Assembly: GCA_025146135.1 (NCBI GenBank)
Contig: CP102255.1
Location: 2,046,001 to 2,110,000 of the forward strand
Length of the DNA stretch: 64,000 bases
Direction: 5' to 3'
Origin: Anaerotruncus colihominis
GTDB taxonomy: Bacteria; Bacillota; Clostridia; Oscillospirales; Ruminococcaceae
The translations under genes were made by a program, and so were the position numbers. The notes below the pieces were generated by a model. The model was not told the DNA's origin. It did not search any database and saw only the letters and a list, made by a program, of their open reading frames with translations. This document shows, in pieces, positions 41,041 to 49,597 of the stretch. Position 1 is the stretch's first letter; each line of letters opens with the position of its first letter.

Positions 41041-43149
41041 TTACCTGCTTTCACCGCTGTCCGCAGCAGCGGCCGGTACGTTTTCCTGATCCTGCTGTCC
41101 CTCCGAAATATCCAGCCCATCCGGCTGCCCGCATAGCGGGACAGCGTCCTGCGGACCGGTTGCCCCCTGTTCCACTTGGATGGCTTCCAGAGCCTCTGAC
41201 ATATCCTGCGCACAGAGCGGCAGAGTAACAATTGCTTTAAACAGATCGCCGTCAAGCTCAATATGCAGCGTTCCGCCGCTTAACTCCGTGAAACTTTTAG
41301 CGATCGCCAATCCAAGACCGCTCCCTTCTCCCGTGCGGGATGCGTCGCCGCGCTGAAACCGCTCGACAATATCGTCAGCCGAGAAGGTCATCTCATAGTT
41401 GGCAATATTTTTAAAGGCGACTTCCACCGAATCTCCATTCTGGTGGGCAGATACATAGACGCGTGTGCCGGACATGGAATATTTCAGCGCGTTCCCAAGC
41501 AGATTTTCAAACACACGATGCAGCATCTTTCCATCGGCCCACACAAACAGGCGGGCGGCCGAGAATTGCGGTTTGATTTGAACTCCGCCGGCGCTTGCGT
41601 CCAGTTCCGCGATTGTCTGTCCAACGAGCGACACCACATCGATCTGTTCCGGATGCACGTCAATCGCGCCGCTGTTCGCCTTGGAGATCTCAAAGAGATC
41701 CTGTACGAGGTTTTTTAACCGCTTCGCTTTCTGATCGATGATTTGGACGTAATCATTGGCAAAATCGGGGCGGAGCTGTTCGCGTCCAAGCAGGTCGACG
41801 TAATTAATAATCGAGGTCAGCGGCGTCTTTAAATCGTGCGACACGTTTGTGACCAGCTCGATCTTCATACGTTCGCTGTGCATCTGTTCCTCGACGGCGC
41901 GGTTGACTCCGTCCATGATATCGTTGAGATCTGCGGCAAGCCCTGCAAAATCTCCGCTTACAGAAAGAGGCTCGCACAAACTGCCGCTACGCATTTGTCC
42001 CACATAATCGATCACACGGCCAAAATCATCCACATTCCGGTTATACTCCCGCACATAGCCAGCCAGCAGAAACAGCCCCAGTGCAGCCAGCAGCAAAACA
42101 ACTGCAATCCAAATTTCGCCGATCCAGTCCAGCAAGACCCAGGCTGTCAGAAAAACGGCTGGAACTGCAATCACACATTCCGCAGCCAGCAGCAGGATCA
42201 GCCGCTGCTTCATGCGCGCTAAAAAGTCATATTTATTCTCCAGCCCGCGCAGAAAACGCGCGCCTGACATAAAGCTGTTGTTGGAAAAGAACGCCTGTAT
42301 CCCGTTGATGGACAAATCCGTGAGCATCAGCCAGGCGCACCAGAAACATGCAAGAATGACGGCCAATCCGGGGAGTGTGCCAATTTCGCGAAACGCGAAT
42401 GTCTCCACCGCCGTCCAGGCGCCAAGCGTCAGCGCCCCCAGCAGCAGCACAAGCTTCGGCTCCATCCAGATATGGCCAAGCGCAGCCGCAATGCGGCGGT
42501 GCGCCTCGGCGAGCGTGCGGCGGCGCACCAGCGTACACAGCAAAATAATCAGCGCGACAGCGACAACCGCCGCCCCAGCCACAAGAAACACGGACGCATA
42601 GTACCACTGATAATAAGCGTCATAGATCAGACCATAATTCACAAGCCCGCTTTCAGGCCGTATTGCCAAACAAAAGGATGCCTGCTGTTCCGTTCCCGCC
42701 CATTGATAAGCTGCCGTGTTGACGCCTTGGCCGCGCGATGTCTGAATTTGCTGCGTGATAACGCCATCCACAGCATAAATCACATGCTCATAACCTGCGG
42801 CGTCCATATTGGCGCTTATCCGCTCATACATCGCCTTAGCCGTCGCATCGGAAATATCGTCCGACCATAGCCGGAAGGAACGTCCTTCTATAAAGTAATC
42901 AACGTTTAAATCATTGCGCAGCGTAAGCCCTGCGTCTCCATCCGGTCCGTTTTCGGCAATTGCATAAGCGTCCGAAATCATTCTGTTGACCGCCTGTTGG
43001 TAGCGCGGCGTCTCCTTATAATCAAGCGCGACCGCGCCAGCCGCCCACAGATACAGTCCTCCGGCCACGGCTGCAATCACAATTGTCAGCGACAGCGCAA
43101 ACAGGACAAATGCCGCTCCTGGCCTAGATTTTTTCAATTTTGTAGCCAA
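41041..43149 (-). CDS. Sensor histidine kinase with multi-helix membrane region
   Basis: A 702-residue kinase. TM1 is at about 14-36, an extracytoplasmic domain of about 155 residues follows, then TM2 at about 188-210 and three to four further helices between 235 and 370. A HAMP-like linker leads to the H-box LVTNVSHDLKTPL with phospho-His438. N (LLGNALKYS), G1-like and G2 (GEGSGLGLAIAKS) boxes follow. A Gln/Asp/Ala-rich tail of about 55 residues is extra. TTG 43149 is the apparent start and overlaps the regulator gene by 26 bp; this start is uncertain. Confidence 0.9.
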   Translation of the reverse strand: MATKLKKSRPGAAFVLFALSLTIVIAAVAGGLYLWAAGAVALDYKETPRYQQAVNRMISDAYAIAENGPDGDAGLTLRNDLNVDYFIEGRSFRLWSDDISDATAKAMYERISANMDAAGYEHVIYAVDGVITQQIQTSRGQGVNTAAYQWAGTEQQASFCLAIRPESGLVNYGLIYDAYYQWYYASVFLVAGAAVVAVALIILLCTLVRRRTLAEAHRRIAAALGHIWMEPKLVLLLGALTLGAWTAVETFAFREIGTLPGLAVILACFWCAWLMLTDLSINGIQAFFSNNSFMSGARFLRGLENKYDFLARMKQRLILLLAAECVIAVPAVFLTAWVLLDWIGEIWIAVVLLLAALGLFLLAGYVREYNRNVDDFGRVIDYVGQMRSGSLCEPLSVSGDFAGLAADLNDIMDGVNRAVEEQMHSERMKIELVTNVSHDLKTPLTSIINYVDLLGREQLRPDFANDYVQIIDQKAKRLKNLVQDLFEISKANSGAIDVHPEQIDVVSLVGQTIAELDASAGGVQIKPQFSAARLFVWADGKMLHRVFENLLGNALKYSMSGTRVYVSAHQNGDSVEVAFKNIANYEMTFSADDIVERFQRGDASRTGEGSGLGLAIAKSFTELSGGTLHIELDGDLFKAIVTLPLCAQDMSEALEAIQVEQGATGPQDAVPLCGQPDGLDISEGQQDQENVPAAAADSGESR

Positions 43150-43831
43150 TGCCCCACACCACCTTTAAATATTTTGGTTCCTTTGGATTAATCTCGATTT
43201 TCTCTCTGATACGGCGTATATGAACCGCCACCGTATTTTCAGGCGCGAAGCTTGGTTCATTCCAGACACGTTCATAGATCTCATCGATTGGGAACACACG
43301 CCCCGGATGACGCATTAAAAGCTCGGTGATTTTATATTCGATCGGGGTTAGCTTGACCTCCTCACCGTCAACCTCCAAGCGTTTCTGCCGCACATCGAGC
43401 GTCAGACCTCCGCAGACAATCGTTTCCGCAGGCCCGCCGCGGTCGCGTGCCGTGCCAAGCATTACGTAGCGCCGCAGTTGGCTTTTGACTCGTGCAATCA
43501 GCTCCAGGGGATTGAATGGCTTTGTGATGTAATCGTCCGCGCCGAACTCCAGGCCAAACACCTTGTCCGCGTCCTCGCCTTTGGCTGATACGAGAATGAT
43601 TGGGATATTATTGCGCTCGCGCAGCTTCAACATCGCTTTAATCCCATCCATCTTCGGCATCATAATATCCATCAAAATCAAATGGATTGTATGAGCTGCG
43701 ACAATATTAAGCGCCTGCAATCCATCGTAAGCCTTATAGATCGTCAGGTTTTCCCGGCTCAAATAAATTGCGATCGATTCGACAATTTCACGGTCGTCAT
43801 CCACCACCAACACACTCAGCTTTTCCTCCAT
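43124..43831 (-). CDS. OmpR-family response regulator
   Basis: A 235-residue regulator. The receiver domain has the DDD cluster at 11-13, phospho-Asp55 (LILMDIMMPKMDG) and the Lys in DDYITKPF. The winged-helix domain (about 137-233) contains LTPIEYKITELLMRHPGRVF and PKYLKVVWGIGYKIEKI. It is the partner of the overlapping kinase. The domain arrangement and 26-bp overlap resemble VanR/VanS- or PhoP-type envelope stress systems; the target is unknown. Confidence 0.93.
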   Translation of the reverse strand: MEEKLSVLVVDDDREIVESIAIYLSRENLTIYKAYDGLQALNIVAAHTIHLILMDIMMPKMDGIKAMLKLRERNNIPIILVSAKGEDADKVFGLEFGADDYITKPFNPLELIARVKSQLRRYVMLGTARDRGGPAETIVCGGLTLDVRQKRLEVDGEEVKLTPIEYKITELLMRHPGRVFPIDEIYERVWNEPSFAPENTVAVHIRRIREKIEINPKEPKYLKVVWGIGYKIEKI

Positions 43832-44032
43832 GATCCCGCTCCCCTATCTGGAAATTGTACGGTATAACCGTGCTGTGCAATCCCAGTATAGCACAAATTT
43901 TGCCTTGCCTCGCTTTGGTTTGATTATATACGGCAGTTCTTACCATCTATTCGACAAAATCCTTACAATTTTCTTAAGGAGCTGTTTAAATTGTATCGAA
44001 TCAGGCAATACTTTGTGCGAGGTGAAGCTTCC

Positions 44033-44221
44033 ATGAATAACCAGAAATCGGCAGTCGGCGGGTTGGCCGCTCTGCTCAAAAAGAACGGACAGGCACGTCA
44101 GTACTATGCATCGCTGCCAAGCTATGTACAGGATCTCATCGGACGGCGTTTTGTCGATATCCACTCAGAATACGATCTGCACCGCTGTGCAGACAGCATT
44201 CTATACAGCCTGTCGAGGTAG
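44033..44221 (+). CDS. Small conserved protein, YFxSLPxYVQ family, paralogue 4
   Basis: A 62-residue protein starting at ATG 44033 behind GAGGTGAAG. Residues 24-34 read YYASLPSYVQD, followed by IHSEYDLHRCADSIL, the counterpart of VHSVDELHRYAENLL in paralogue 1. It lies 43 kb away from the other members, upstream of the collagen-like gene. No signal peptide or TM segment. Function unknown. Confidence 0.75.
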   Translation: MNNQKSAVGGLAALLKKNGQARQYYASLPSYVQDLIGRRFVDIHSEYDLHRCADSILYSLSR

Positions 44222-44266
44222 GACCTTCTGTCCTGCCTCTTTTTTATTTGTATATCTCTTTTCGGA

Positions 44267-44294
44267 ACAGTTTATCAATTCTGTGCATATTTTG
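44267..44294 (+). promoter_or_regulatory. Sigma-K-like promoter of the collagen-like gene
   Basis: AC at 44267-44268 and CATATTTTG at 44286-44294 are separated by exactly 17 bp, one mismatch from CATANNNTA. It lies 45 bp before the start codon. Layout is the same as at dpaA and the GH25 gene. Confidence 0.5.
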
Positions 44295-44338
44295 TTGTGG
44301 GGGATTTCCCATCATCCTGATTAGGAGGTATTCTATTC

Positions 44339-45976
44339 ATGAATAGATTCACCGGCATGAACTTTATGACAAACGCCGGCCAGTCCTGTCCCACGCCTTG
44401 CCCGCCGCCTTGCCCGCCGCCTTGCCCCGGCCCGCCCGGACCAGTCGGTCCCACCGGAGCCACAGGCCCGCAGGGACCGATCGGACCAATGGGACCGCAG
44501 GGTCCTGTTGGTCCAATGGGACCGCAGGGCTTCCCAGGAGCCACAGGACCAACAGGGCCGCAGGGTATTCCCGGCAGCGCGACTATGACTGGCGCAACCG
44601 GACCAACTGGGCCTGAGGGGCCTCAAGGTCCTATGGGATTGCCCGGACCTGTCGGCCCGCAGGGACCGCAGGGACCCGTCGGCGGAACTGGACCACAGGG
44701 TCCAATCGGCGCGCCTGGCGCAACCGGTGCAACTGGTATGACTGGACCGACTGGCCCAACCGGAGCAACCGGTGCAACCGGACCGCAAGGCCCGCAAGGG
44801 CTTATGGGTTTACAGGGACCGATCGGTGCGACTGGCCCGACCGGCGTAACAGGGCCGCAAGGCCCGATTGGCGCAGCAGGTCCGCAGGGCTTTGCCGGGC
44901 CGCAGGGACCACAGGGCGTCGTGGGGCCAACCGGCGCGACCGGACCGCAGGGAGCGCCCGGCCCAATCGGGCTGCAAGGCCCGCAAGGCATTCCAGGCGT
45001 AACAGGAGCCACCGGTCCGCAGGGACCGATTGGTGCAGCAGGTCCGCAGGGATTCACGGGACCAACCGGGCCGACTGGTCCAACGGGACCAACCGGGCCG
45101 ACGGGTCCGTCGGGAGCGACCGGCTCAACCGGAGCGACCGGTCCGATCGGACCGACTGGTGACCCAGGCGCGACCGGCGCCACTGGTGCAACCGGGCCAC
45201 AGGGACCGATCGGTTCAGCCGGACCACAGGGCATCGCTGGCCCCACAGGCCCACAGGGGATTACAGGCGCCACTGGTCCGCAGGGACTGATTGGCGCGGA
45301 CGGTCCGCAAGGACCCACAGGGCCAACAGGCGCAACGGGGCCACAAGGGAGCACAGGCGCCACCGGTCCGCAGGGACCGATTGGCGCGGACGGTCCGCAA
45401 GGACCCACAGGGCCAACAGGCGCAACAGGTGTAGCTGGCCCAACCGGGGCCACCGGTCCGGCTGGCCCCGCAGCCACACCGGCAAGCTGCGCCTGTGTTC
45501 AGCAGATGCGCAATATCATTCAACAGATCATTGAGTTTTATCCCACCGACAATATTGTTGTCGTTATGGAAAGCGGTAACAATGTTACCGGACGCCCCCT
45601 CTCCCTTCTGCCAGGGCCAAATGACAACCCCAATTCCGGTCTGCTCCAGTTAACCAACGCACAGGGCGTCCTGCAGGAAGCGGTTTCGATTTGCAGAATT
45701 GCTTCCATTCGGATCACAAGCGCTGTATACAACAACGATATCACCTATCTGCCCACACCAACCCCTGTCCCAACCGGATGCGACGCTGATTGCCAAGCGG
45801 CAGTACGTGCATACCTGCCAGTTGGCACACCAAATGTAAGCATCAATGCCGGCGGACAGACAGTCGGAAGCGGTACTGTGCTGAGAAGCGAGTATGGAAT
45901 TCTGGTTCTCGTTCACAGCAATAACAGTGATCCCACCTTTGTTTCTGCTTGCAAAGCTGAAATCATCACAAAATAA
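44339..45976 (+). CDS. Collagen-like Gly-X-Y repeat protein, probably a spore surface component
   Basis: A 545-residue protein. The N-terminus (1-30) is Cys/Pro-rich ([14 protein letters not shown]), suitable for crosslinking. About 115 Gly-X-Y triplets follow from residue 31 to about 378, rich in GPQ, GPT, GAT and GPI, with one interruption near GSATMT. The C-terminal domain of about 165 residues begins [17 protein letters not shown] and is beta-rich, as in BclA-type trimerisation domains. It lacks a signal peptide, as do exosporium proteins made in the mother cell. TTAGGAGG precedes ATG 44339. The coat/exosporium role is inferred. Confidence 0.85.
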   Translation: MNRFTGMNFMTNAGQSCPTPCPPPCPPPCPGPPGPVGPTGATGPQGPIGPMGPQGPVGPMGPQGFPGATGPTGPQGIPGSATMTGATGPTGPEGPQGPMGLPGPVGPQGPQGPVGGTGPQGPIGAPGATGATGMTGPTGPTGATGATGPQGPQGLMGLQGPIGATGPTGVTGPQGPIGAAGPQGFAGPQGPQGVVGPTGATGPQGAPGPIGLQGPQGIPGVTGATGPQGPIGAAGPQGFTGPTGPTGPTGPTGPTGPSGATGSTGATGPIGPTGDPGATGATGATGPQGPIGSAGPQGIAGPTGPQGITGATGPQGLIGADGPQGPTGPTGATGPQGSTGATGPQGPIGADGPQGPTGPTGATGVAGPTGATGPAGPAATPASCACVQQMRNIIQQIIEFYPTDNIVVVMESGNNVTGRPLSLLPGPNDNPNSGLLQLTNAQGVLQEAVSICRIASIRITSAVYNNDITYLPTPTPVPTGCDADCQAAVRAYLPVGTPNVSINAGGQTVGSGTVLRSEYGILVLVHSNNSDPTFVSACKAEIITK

Positions 45977-46039
45977 CCGGCAGCTTCCATGTATGAAGCA
46001 CGTTGATAAAGCAGTTCCACTTTTTCAATAATATCAAAA

Positions 46040-46071
46040 AAGCGCGCCGCCCAAAATTGGGCGGCGCGCTT
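46040..46071. terminator. Bidirectional terminator
   Basis: AAGCGCGCCGCCC pairs with GGGCGGCGCGCTT around AAAATT. It separates the collagen-like gene from rpsR. Confidence 0.88.
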
Positions 46072-46082
46072 GCGTGTTTTAA

Positions 46083-46343
46083 TTAGTCGCTGATATAAGG
46101 CAGCAGACCGATATGGCGCGCACGCTTGATTGCAAGCGTCAATTGACGCTGATGGCGCGCGCAGGTACCTGTTACGCGGCGGGGAACAATCTTTGCACGC
46201 TCGCTCAAATACCTTCTCAGGCGAGGCACATCCTTATAATCAATCGGGCCGAGCTTGTCGACACAGAAAGCACAGACTTTTTTTCTGCCCTTCCGGTTTC
46301 CGCGCGGACCGCGGCTATCCCTTTCGGATCTCTCATAAGCCAT
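46083..46343 (-). CDS. rpsR: 30S ribosomal protein S18
   Basis: An 86-residue ribosomal protein. [61 protein letters not shown] contains the S18 signature, with CxxC and a third Cys that may bind zinc. The basic N-terminal extension (about 20 residues) is slightly long. Last gene of the conserved rpsF-ssb-rpsR operon. Confidence 0.97.
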   Translation of the reverse strand: MAYERSERDSRGPRGNRKGRKKVCAFCVDKLGPIDYKDVPRLRRYLSERAKIVPRRVTGTCARHQRQLTLAIKRARHIGLLPYISD

Positions 46344-46400
46344 GGTTCAAACCTCCTTATAAACATGTTAAACAAATCGGAACAAGTAAATGGGCGCCTT

Positions 46401-46859
46401 TTAGAACGGCAGATCATCCGAATCAGACGAAATTTCGGAAAAATCTCCCATGTCACCGCTGGCATAGGAAACAGACGGTTCCGCAGGCGCTTGAGTTGAC
46501 ATCGGCGGAGAAAATGACTGCGCAGAAGCACCGCCGGCGGGCTTGCTATCGGCGAAATAGACATTATCAGCGACAATTTCAACCGCTGTGCGTTTGTTTC
46601 CGTTCTTGTCCTCATAGTTGCGCGTTTGGATGGAACCCTCGAGCGCAATCATACGACCCTTTGTAAAGTACCGTGTAACAAATTCTGCGGTCTGCCTCCA
46701 AGCGACAATATCGAGAAAATCAGCCTGCCGCTCGCCGCCTTTTGAATTAAAGTTCCGGTCGACGGCAATTCGAAACGATGTCACCGAAACGCCGTTCGGC
46801 GTTTGACGCAGCTCCGGGTCGGCAACAAGGCGGCCCATGAGAATCGCTCTATTCAACAT
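46401..46859 (-). CDS. ssb: Single-stranded DNA-binding protein
   Basis: A 152-residue SSB. The OB fold spans about 1-105 (MLNRAILMGRLVADPELRQTPNGVSVTSFRIAV). A Ser/Pro/Ala linker and the acidic C-terminal tip DSDDLPF, which recruits DNA-repair partners, follow. It lies in the normal place between rpsF and rpsR. Confidence 0.97.
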   Translation of the reverse strand: MLNRAILMGRLVADPELRQTPNGVSVTSFRIAVDRNFNSKGGERQADFLDIVAWRQTAEFVTRYFTKGRMIALEGSIQTRNYEDKNGNKRTAVEIVADNVYFADSKPAGGASAQSFSPPMSTQAPAEPSVSYASGDMGDFSEISSDSDDLPF

Positions 46860-46880
46860 TGCGGCGCACCTTCCTTTGTC

Positions 46881-47234
46881 TTATTCCTGAGCGGCGGGAG
46901 CCTGCTCGTCCGCAGCAACGGGCGCCGGCTTCTCCTCCTCCGGTTCCTTCGCAACGATCAGGGAACGCAGGACGCCGTCGGTAATCTTGTAAATTCGGTC
47001 GAGTTCAGCCGGGAAATCCGGTTTGGATGTGAAGTTGATCACCACATAGTAGCCGACCGTTTCATCGTTCATCGGATACGCAAGCGCGCGCTGGCCCCAT
47101 GTGTCAACCTTGGTGATTTCGGCGTTGTCAGCGATAAGCGTGTTGAACTTTTCAACGAGCGTGTTGACGCCCTCCTCACCGTTCTTCATGCTGAGCACCA
47201 TGACTGTTTCGTAATTTGCTGTAAGCTGTGCCAT
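46881..47234 (-). CDS. rpsF: 30S ribosomal protein S6
   Basis: A 117-residue protein with the S6 core (YETVMVLSMKNGEEGVNTLVEKF; TWGQRALAYPMNDETVGYYVVINFTSKPDFPAELDRIYKITDGVLRSLIV). The last 20 residues are an acidic Ala/Glu/Pro tail. AGGAGG precedes ATG 47234. S6 and S18 bind each other, and the complex often regulates its own mRNA leader. Confidence 0.97.
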   Translation of the reverse strand: MAQLTANYETVMVLSMKNGEEGVNTLVEKFNTLIADNAEITKVDTWGQRALAYPMNDETVGYYVVINFTSKPDFPAELDRIYKITDGVLRSLIVAKEPEEEKPAPVAADEQAPAAQE

Positions 47235-47320
47235 TTGAACACCTCCTTTTGGACTTTAGGCCCTGCCTCTGCGGACAGGGCAAGGATGTTTGCGCCCTCC
47301 GGACAGGCCGGATGGCTAAC
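47235..47320 (-). promoter_or_regulatory. rpsF leader with two hairpins (candidate S6:S18 autoregulatory site)
   Basis: Between the promoter and rpsF the leader of about 85 nt folds into GCC..CCGG/CCGG..GGC (47316-47294) and GCCCTGTCC/GGCAGGGC (47281-47260). Both carry CCG in or near the loop, a trait of the S6:S18 leader. I cannot verify the full consensus. Confidence 0.4.
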
Positions 47321-47326
47321 TAGTAA

Positions 47327-47355
47327 ATTATAGCAGTCATCCGCGCATTCGTCAA
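47327..47355 (-). promoter_or_regulatory. Sigma-A promoter of the rpsF-ssb-rpsR operon
   Basis: On the minus strand TTGACG (47355-47350) and TATAAT (47332-47327) with a 17-bp spacer, close to consensus. Confidence 0.8.
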
Positions 47356-47414
47356 GAGCTTCCCAACAAAATTTTAAAGCAGCATCCAATACACAGCATC
47401 TGTTACATCAATGA

Positions 47415-47442
47415 AAACGCCCCGTGAAATCACGGGGCGTTT
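47415..47442. terminator. Hairpin between divergent rpsF and GH25 genes
   Basis: AAACGCCCCGTG pairs with CACGGGGCGTTT across AAAT. It lies upstream of both flanking genes, so it does not follow a visible gene; it may insulate the two promoters. Confidence 0.6.
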
Positions 47443-47553
47443 CCATAGGGAAACTGTATTTGTTTTGCAGAATAAATCATATCAAATTTTTCCTGTTCTG
47501 ACAATGCCGATTAGTACTGGTACTATGGTGCAGGTCTGTAAAGCTGATTATTC

Positions 47554-47581
47554 ACGGGGAAGTCCTCCGAAACATAGACTA
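47554..47581 (+). promoter_or_regulatory. Sigma-K-like promoter of the GH25 gene
   Basis: AC at 47554-47555 and CATAGACTA at 47573-47581, an exact CATANNNTA, are 17 bp apart. It lies 45 bp before the start codon. Confidence 0.6.
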
Positions 47582-47625
47582 AATCAGGCGGTATAAAAGC
47601 CGCTCAAATACAGGAGAAATGTACT

Positions 47626-48519
47626 ATGAGGAAACAAGGCATTGACGTATCCTATGTACAGGGCGCTATCGATTGGTCCGCTGTTACGGCTGATTTTGCG
47701 ATGATACGCGCCTGTTACGGGTGGGATAATGATCGGCAAATTGATAGCAGACTTTACGAAAACGCGCGCGGCGCCAAAGAGAACGGCACTCCGTATGGCC
47801 TGTTCCACTATTCCTACGCACGCACACCAGACGACGCGCTAAAGGAAGCGGATTTCTTCCTGCGCGTTATCAAAGGACTCAAGCCGGAATATCTGGTCGC
47901 CTACGACTTTGAGGAGCCGTTCCAGATCGGCGGGTCACGCGGCGGCATCAGCTATGCGGGCATGGAACCGGCGCAGCAACTGGCGATTATTGACGCGTTT
48001 TTGCAGCGCGTCGAACAGGCCGGTTACTTTGCGGCAATCTATATGCCTGCCGCCGCTCTGACACGTCTCTACCGCTACGCGCCCGCGCGTATTGCGCGCT
48101 ACGCGGTCTGGGTCGCGCATATCGGCGCAGCGTCTCCAGCCTACCCCGGCAATGTAGGGATCTGGCAATATAGCTGGACCGGCCGCGTTCCTGGAATCGC
48201 GGTAGATGTCGACCTCGATTACGCCTATCAGGATTTCCCCGCCATCATCCGCGCTGCGGGACTCAATCATCTCGACCCGCTGCCTGAACCGGAACCTAAT
48301 CCCGAGCCGGAACCTGATCCCGAGCCGGAACCTGATCCCGAGCCGGAACCTGATCCCGAGCCGGAACCTGATCCCGAGCCGGAACCTGATCCCGAGCCGG
48401 AACCTGATCCCGAGCCAAATCCTGGCGGCGGCTGCCTGATCTTTGGATTTATTGGCATGATTACCGGCGCAGCTCGGACCGCATTCCGTTCTGTAAGACG
48501 CTTCTTTACAAGGCGCTGA
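47626..48519 (+). CDS. Glycoside hydrolase family 25 (lysozyme-like) with acidic-proline repeat tail
   Basis: A 297-residue protein. The GH25 domain (about 1-205) begins [13 protein letters not shown]. It has [10 protein letters not shown] with the catalytic Asp-x-Glu (about residues 90-94) and ends near [13 protein letters not shown]. Residues about 221-264 are a (Glu-Pro-[DN]-Pro)n stretch. The C-terminus contains a hydrophobic stretch ([17 protein letters not shown]) and a basic end. There is no N-terminal signal peptide, so it acts in the cytoplasm or is delivered in the mother cell, for example to the spore cortex. CAGGAG precedes ATG 47626. Confidence 0.88.
   Translation: MRKQGIDVSYVQGAIDWSAVTADFAMIRACYGWDNDRQIDSRLYENARGAKENGTPYGLFHYSYARTPDDALKEADFFLRVIKGLKPEYLVAYDFEEPFQIGGSRGGISYAGMEPAQQLAIIDAFLQRVEQAGYFAAIYMPAAALTRLYRYAPARIARYAVWVAHIGAASPAYPGNVGIWQYSWTGRVPGIAVDVDLDYAYQDFPAIIRAAGLNHLDPLPEPEPNPEPEPDPEPEPDPEPEPDPEPEPDPEPEPDPEPEPDPEPNPGGGCLIFGFIGMITGAARTAFRSVRRFFTRR
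48285..48420. repeat. 18-bp tandem repeat in the GH25 gene
   Basis: About seven head-to-tail copies of GAGCCGGAACCTGATCCC, encoding EPEPDP. Near-perfect copies imply easy length change by slippage. Confidence 0.9.
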
Positions 48520-48532
48520 ACCGCATGCAAAG

Positions 48533-48565
48533 AACGCCGCTGTACCTTTATGGCACAGCGGCGTT
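48533..48565. terminator. Bidirectional terminator
   Basis: AACGCCGCTGT pairs with ACAGCGGCGTT between the converging GH25 and XdhC-family genes. Confidence 0.85.
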
Positions 48566-48568
48566 TAT

Positions 48569-49597
48569 CTATTGAATCGGTTCAAGCAACACAGTCGTAA
48601 CCCCGCCGCAGACCATACCGGCCTTGCCTGCGTCCTGATTAGTCATATCACATTCCACCAGACGTGCAGCGCCGGAATCCAGTACCTCACGCGTCAAGGC
48701 CATAACCTGCGCTTCCCCCGCGCCACCGCCGATCGTTCCAAACAATCTTTCTCCATCGGTCAGCAGCTTTGCGCCAACCGCGCGTGGAGCGGAACCACGT
48801 TTGGAAACAACTGTTGCAAGCATCATCGGGACACCCTGCGCCAAAGCGTCGAGCGCAGCACGGTCAAACCCATCGCCGGCGCGGCCGCTGCGCACCTGAA
48901 TCAATTGCGCGGCGATACACACGGCGATCTCCGCCGGCGTCTGCGCACCGATCCGCAGACCGATCGGCGCATAGACGCGGTCAAGCAGCTCTCTTGCATA
49001 GCCGGAACGCTCCATCTGCTCCATGACAACGGAAACCTTTTTCCGGCTGCCGATCATACCGCAATAAGCAAACCGCCCGTGATCCAGAACCCTTTGCAAA
49101 CAGCCGCGGTCGTGCAGATGGCCGTTCGTAACAATGACATAATACATTTCATCGGACCGTTCCATCGCATCAAGCGCCTGCTCAAACGGGGCGCAGACGA
49201 CTTCGCGTGCAGTTGGAAACCGCTCGCGGTTTGCAAATTCCGGGCGATCGTCGATCACAGTCACATCAAAATCAAGCAGCGCGCCGATTTCGGCCAGCGG
49301 CTTTGCGATATGTCCGCCGCCGCAGATCACAAGCTGCTGATGCGGTGAAACCTGCTCAAAAAACACACGGACGCCGTCTACATCGGCCATGCAGGGTAAA
49401 GCGCCCTGCGGCAGTGCGGCGGCAGCCTGTTCCCAAAAGGGGCGCCATACCTCGTCCTCCAAAGTAAGACAGCCATCATCCAAAAGCGCCTTATACGTTT
49501 CAAGGCATCCATCCTTTTCAATCAAAGCGGTCATCAGGATACCGCTTTTGCCCAAATCCAACAAATTGGCGATCGCACGGTAAAACGCACGTCTCAC
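48569..49597 (-). CDS. XdhC/CoxI-family molybdenum hydroxylase maturation factor
   Basis: A 342-residue protein. A Rossmann-type XdhC C-terminal domain lies first (LVICGGGHIAKPLAEIGALLDFDVTVIDDR, about residues 88-117; then YCGMIGSRKK). The XdhC/CoxI domain comes after it (MLATVVSKRGSAPRAVGAKLLTDGERLFGTIGGGAGEA, about 258-295). The protein would insert or sulfurate the molybdenum cofactor. It overlaps yqeB by 4 bp. The link to selenium genes points to selenium-dependent molybdenum hydroxylases, which are not in the window. Confidence 0.88.
   Translation of the reverse strand: MRRAFYRAIANLLDLGKSGILMTALIEKDGCLETYKALLDDGCLTLEDEVWRPFWEQAAAALPQGALPCMADVDGVRVFFEQVSPHQQLVICGGGHIAKPLAEIGALLDFDVTVIDDRPEFANRERFPTAREVVCAPFEQALDAMERSDEMYYVIVTNGHLHDRGCLQRVLDHGRFAYCGMIGSRKKVSVVMEQMERSGYARELLDRVYAPIGLRIGAQTPAEIAVCIAAQLIQVRSGRAGDGFDRAALDALAQGVPMMLATVVSKRGSAPRAVGAKLLTDGERLFGTIGGGAGEAQVMALTREVLDSGAARLVECDMTNQDAGKAGMVCGGVTTVLLEPIQ

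Noticed and set aside
44623-45477. A Gly/Pro/Cys-rich minus-strand frame
   Set aside because: It is the reverse reading of the collagen triplets; the plus-strand gene has the start signal, the C-terminal domain and the promoter.
44429-45478. Dense short repeats that might look like a CRISPR array
   Set aside because: The period is 9 bp in frame with Gly-X-Y codons, and no unique spacers or repeat units of 24-40 bp occur.
48267-48530. A Gly-Ser repeat protein on the minus strand
   Set aside because: It is the reverse of the EPEPDP repeat of the GH25 gene and has no start signal.
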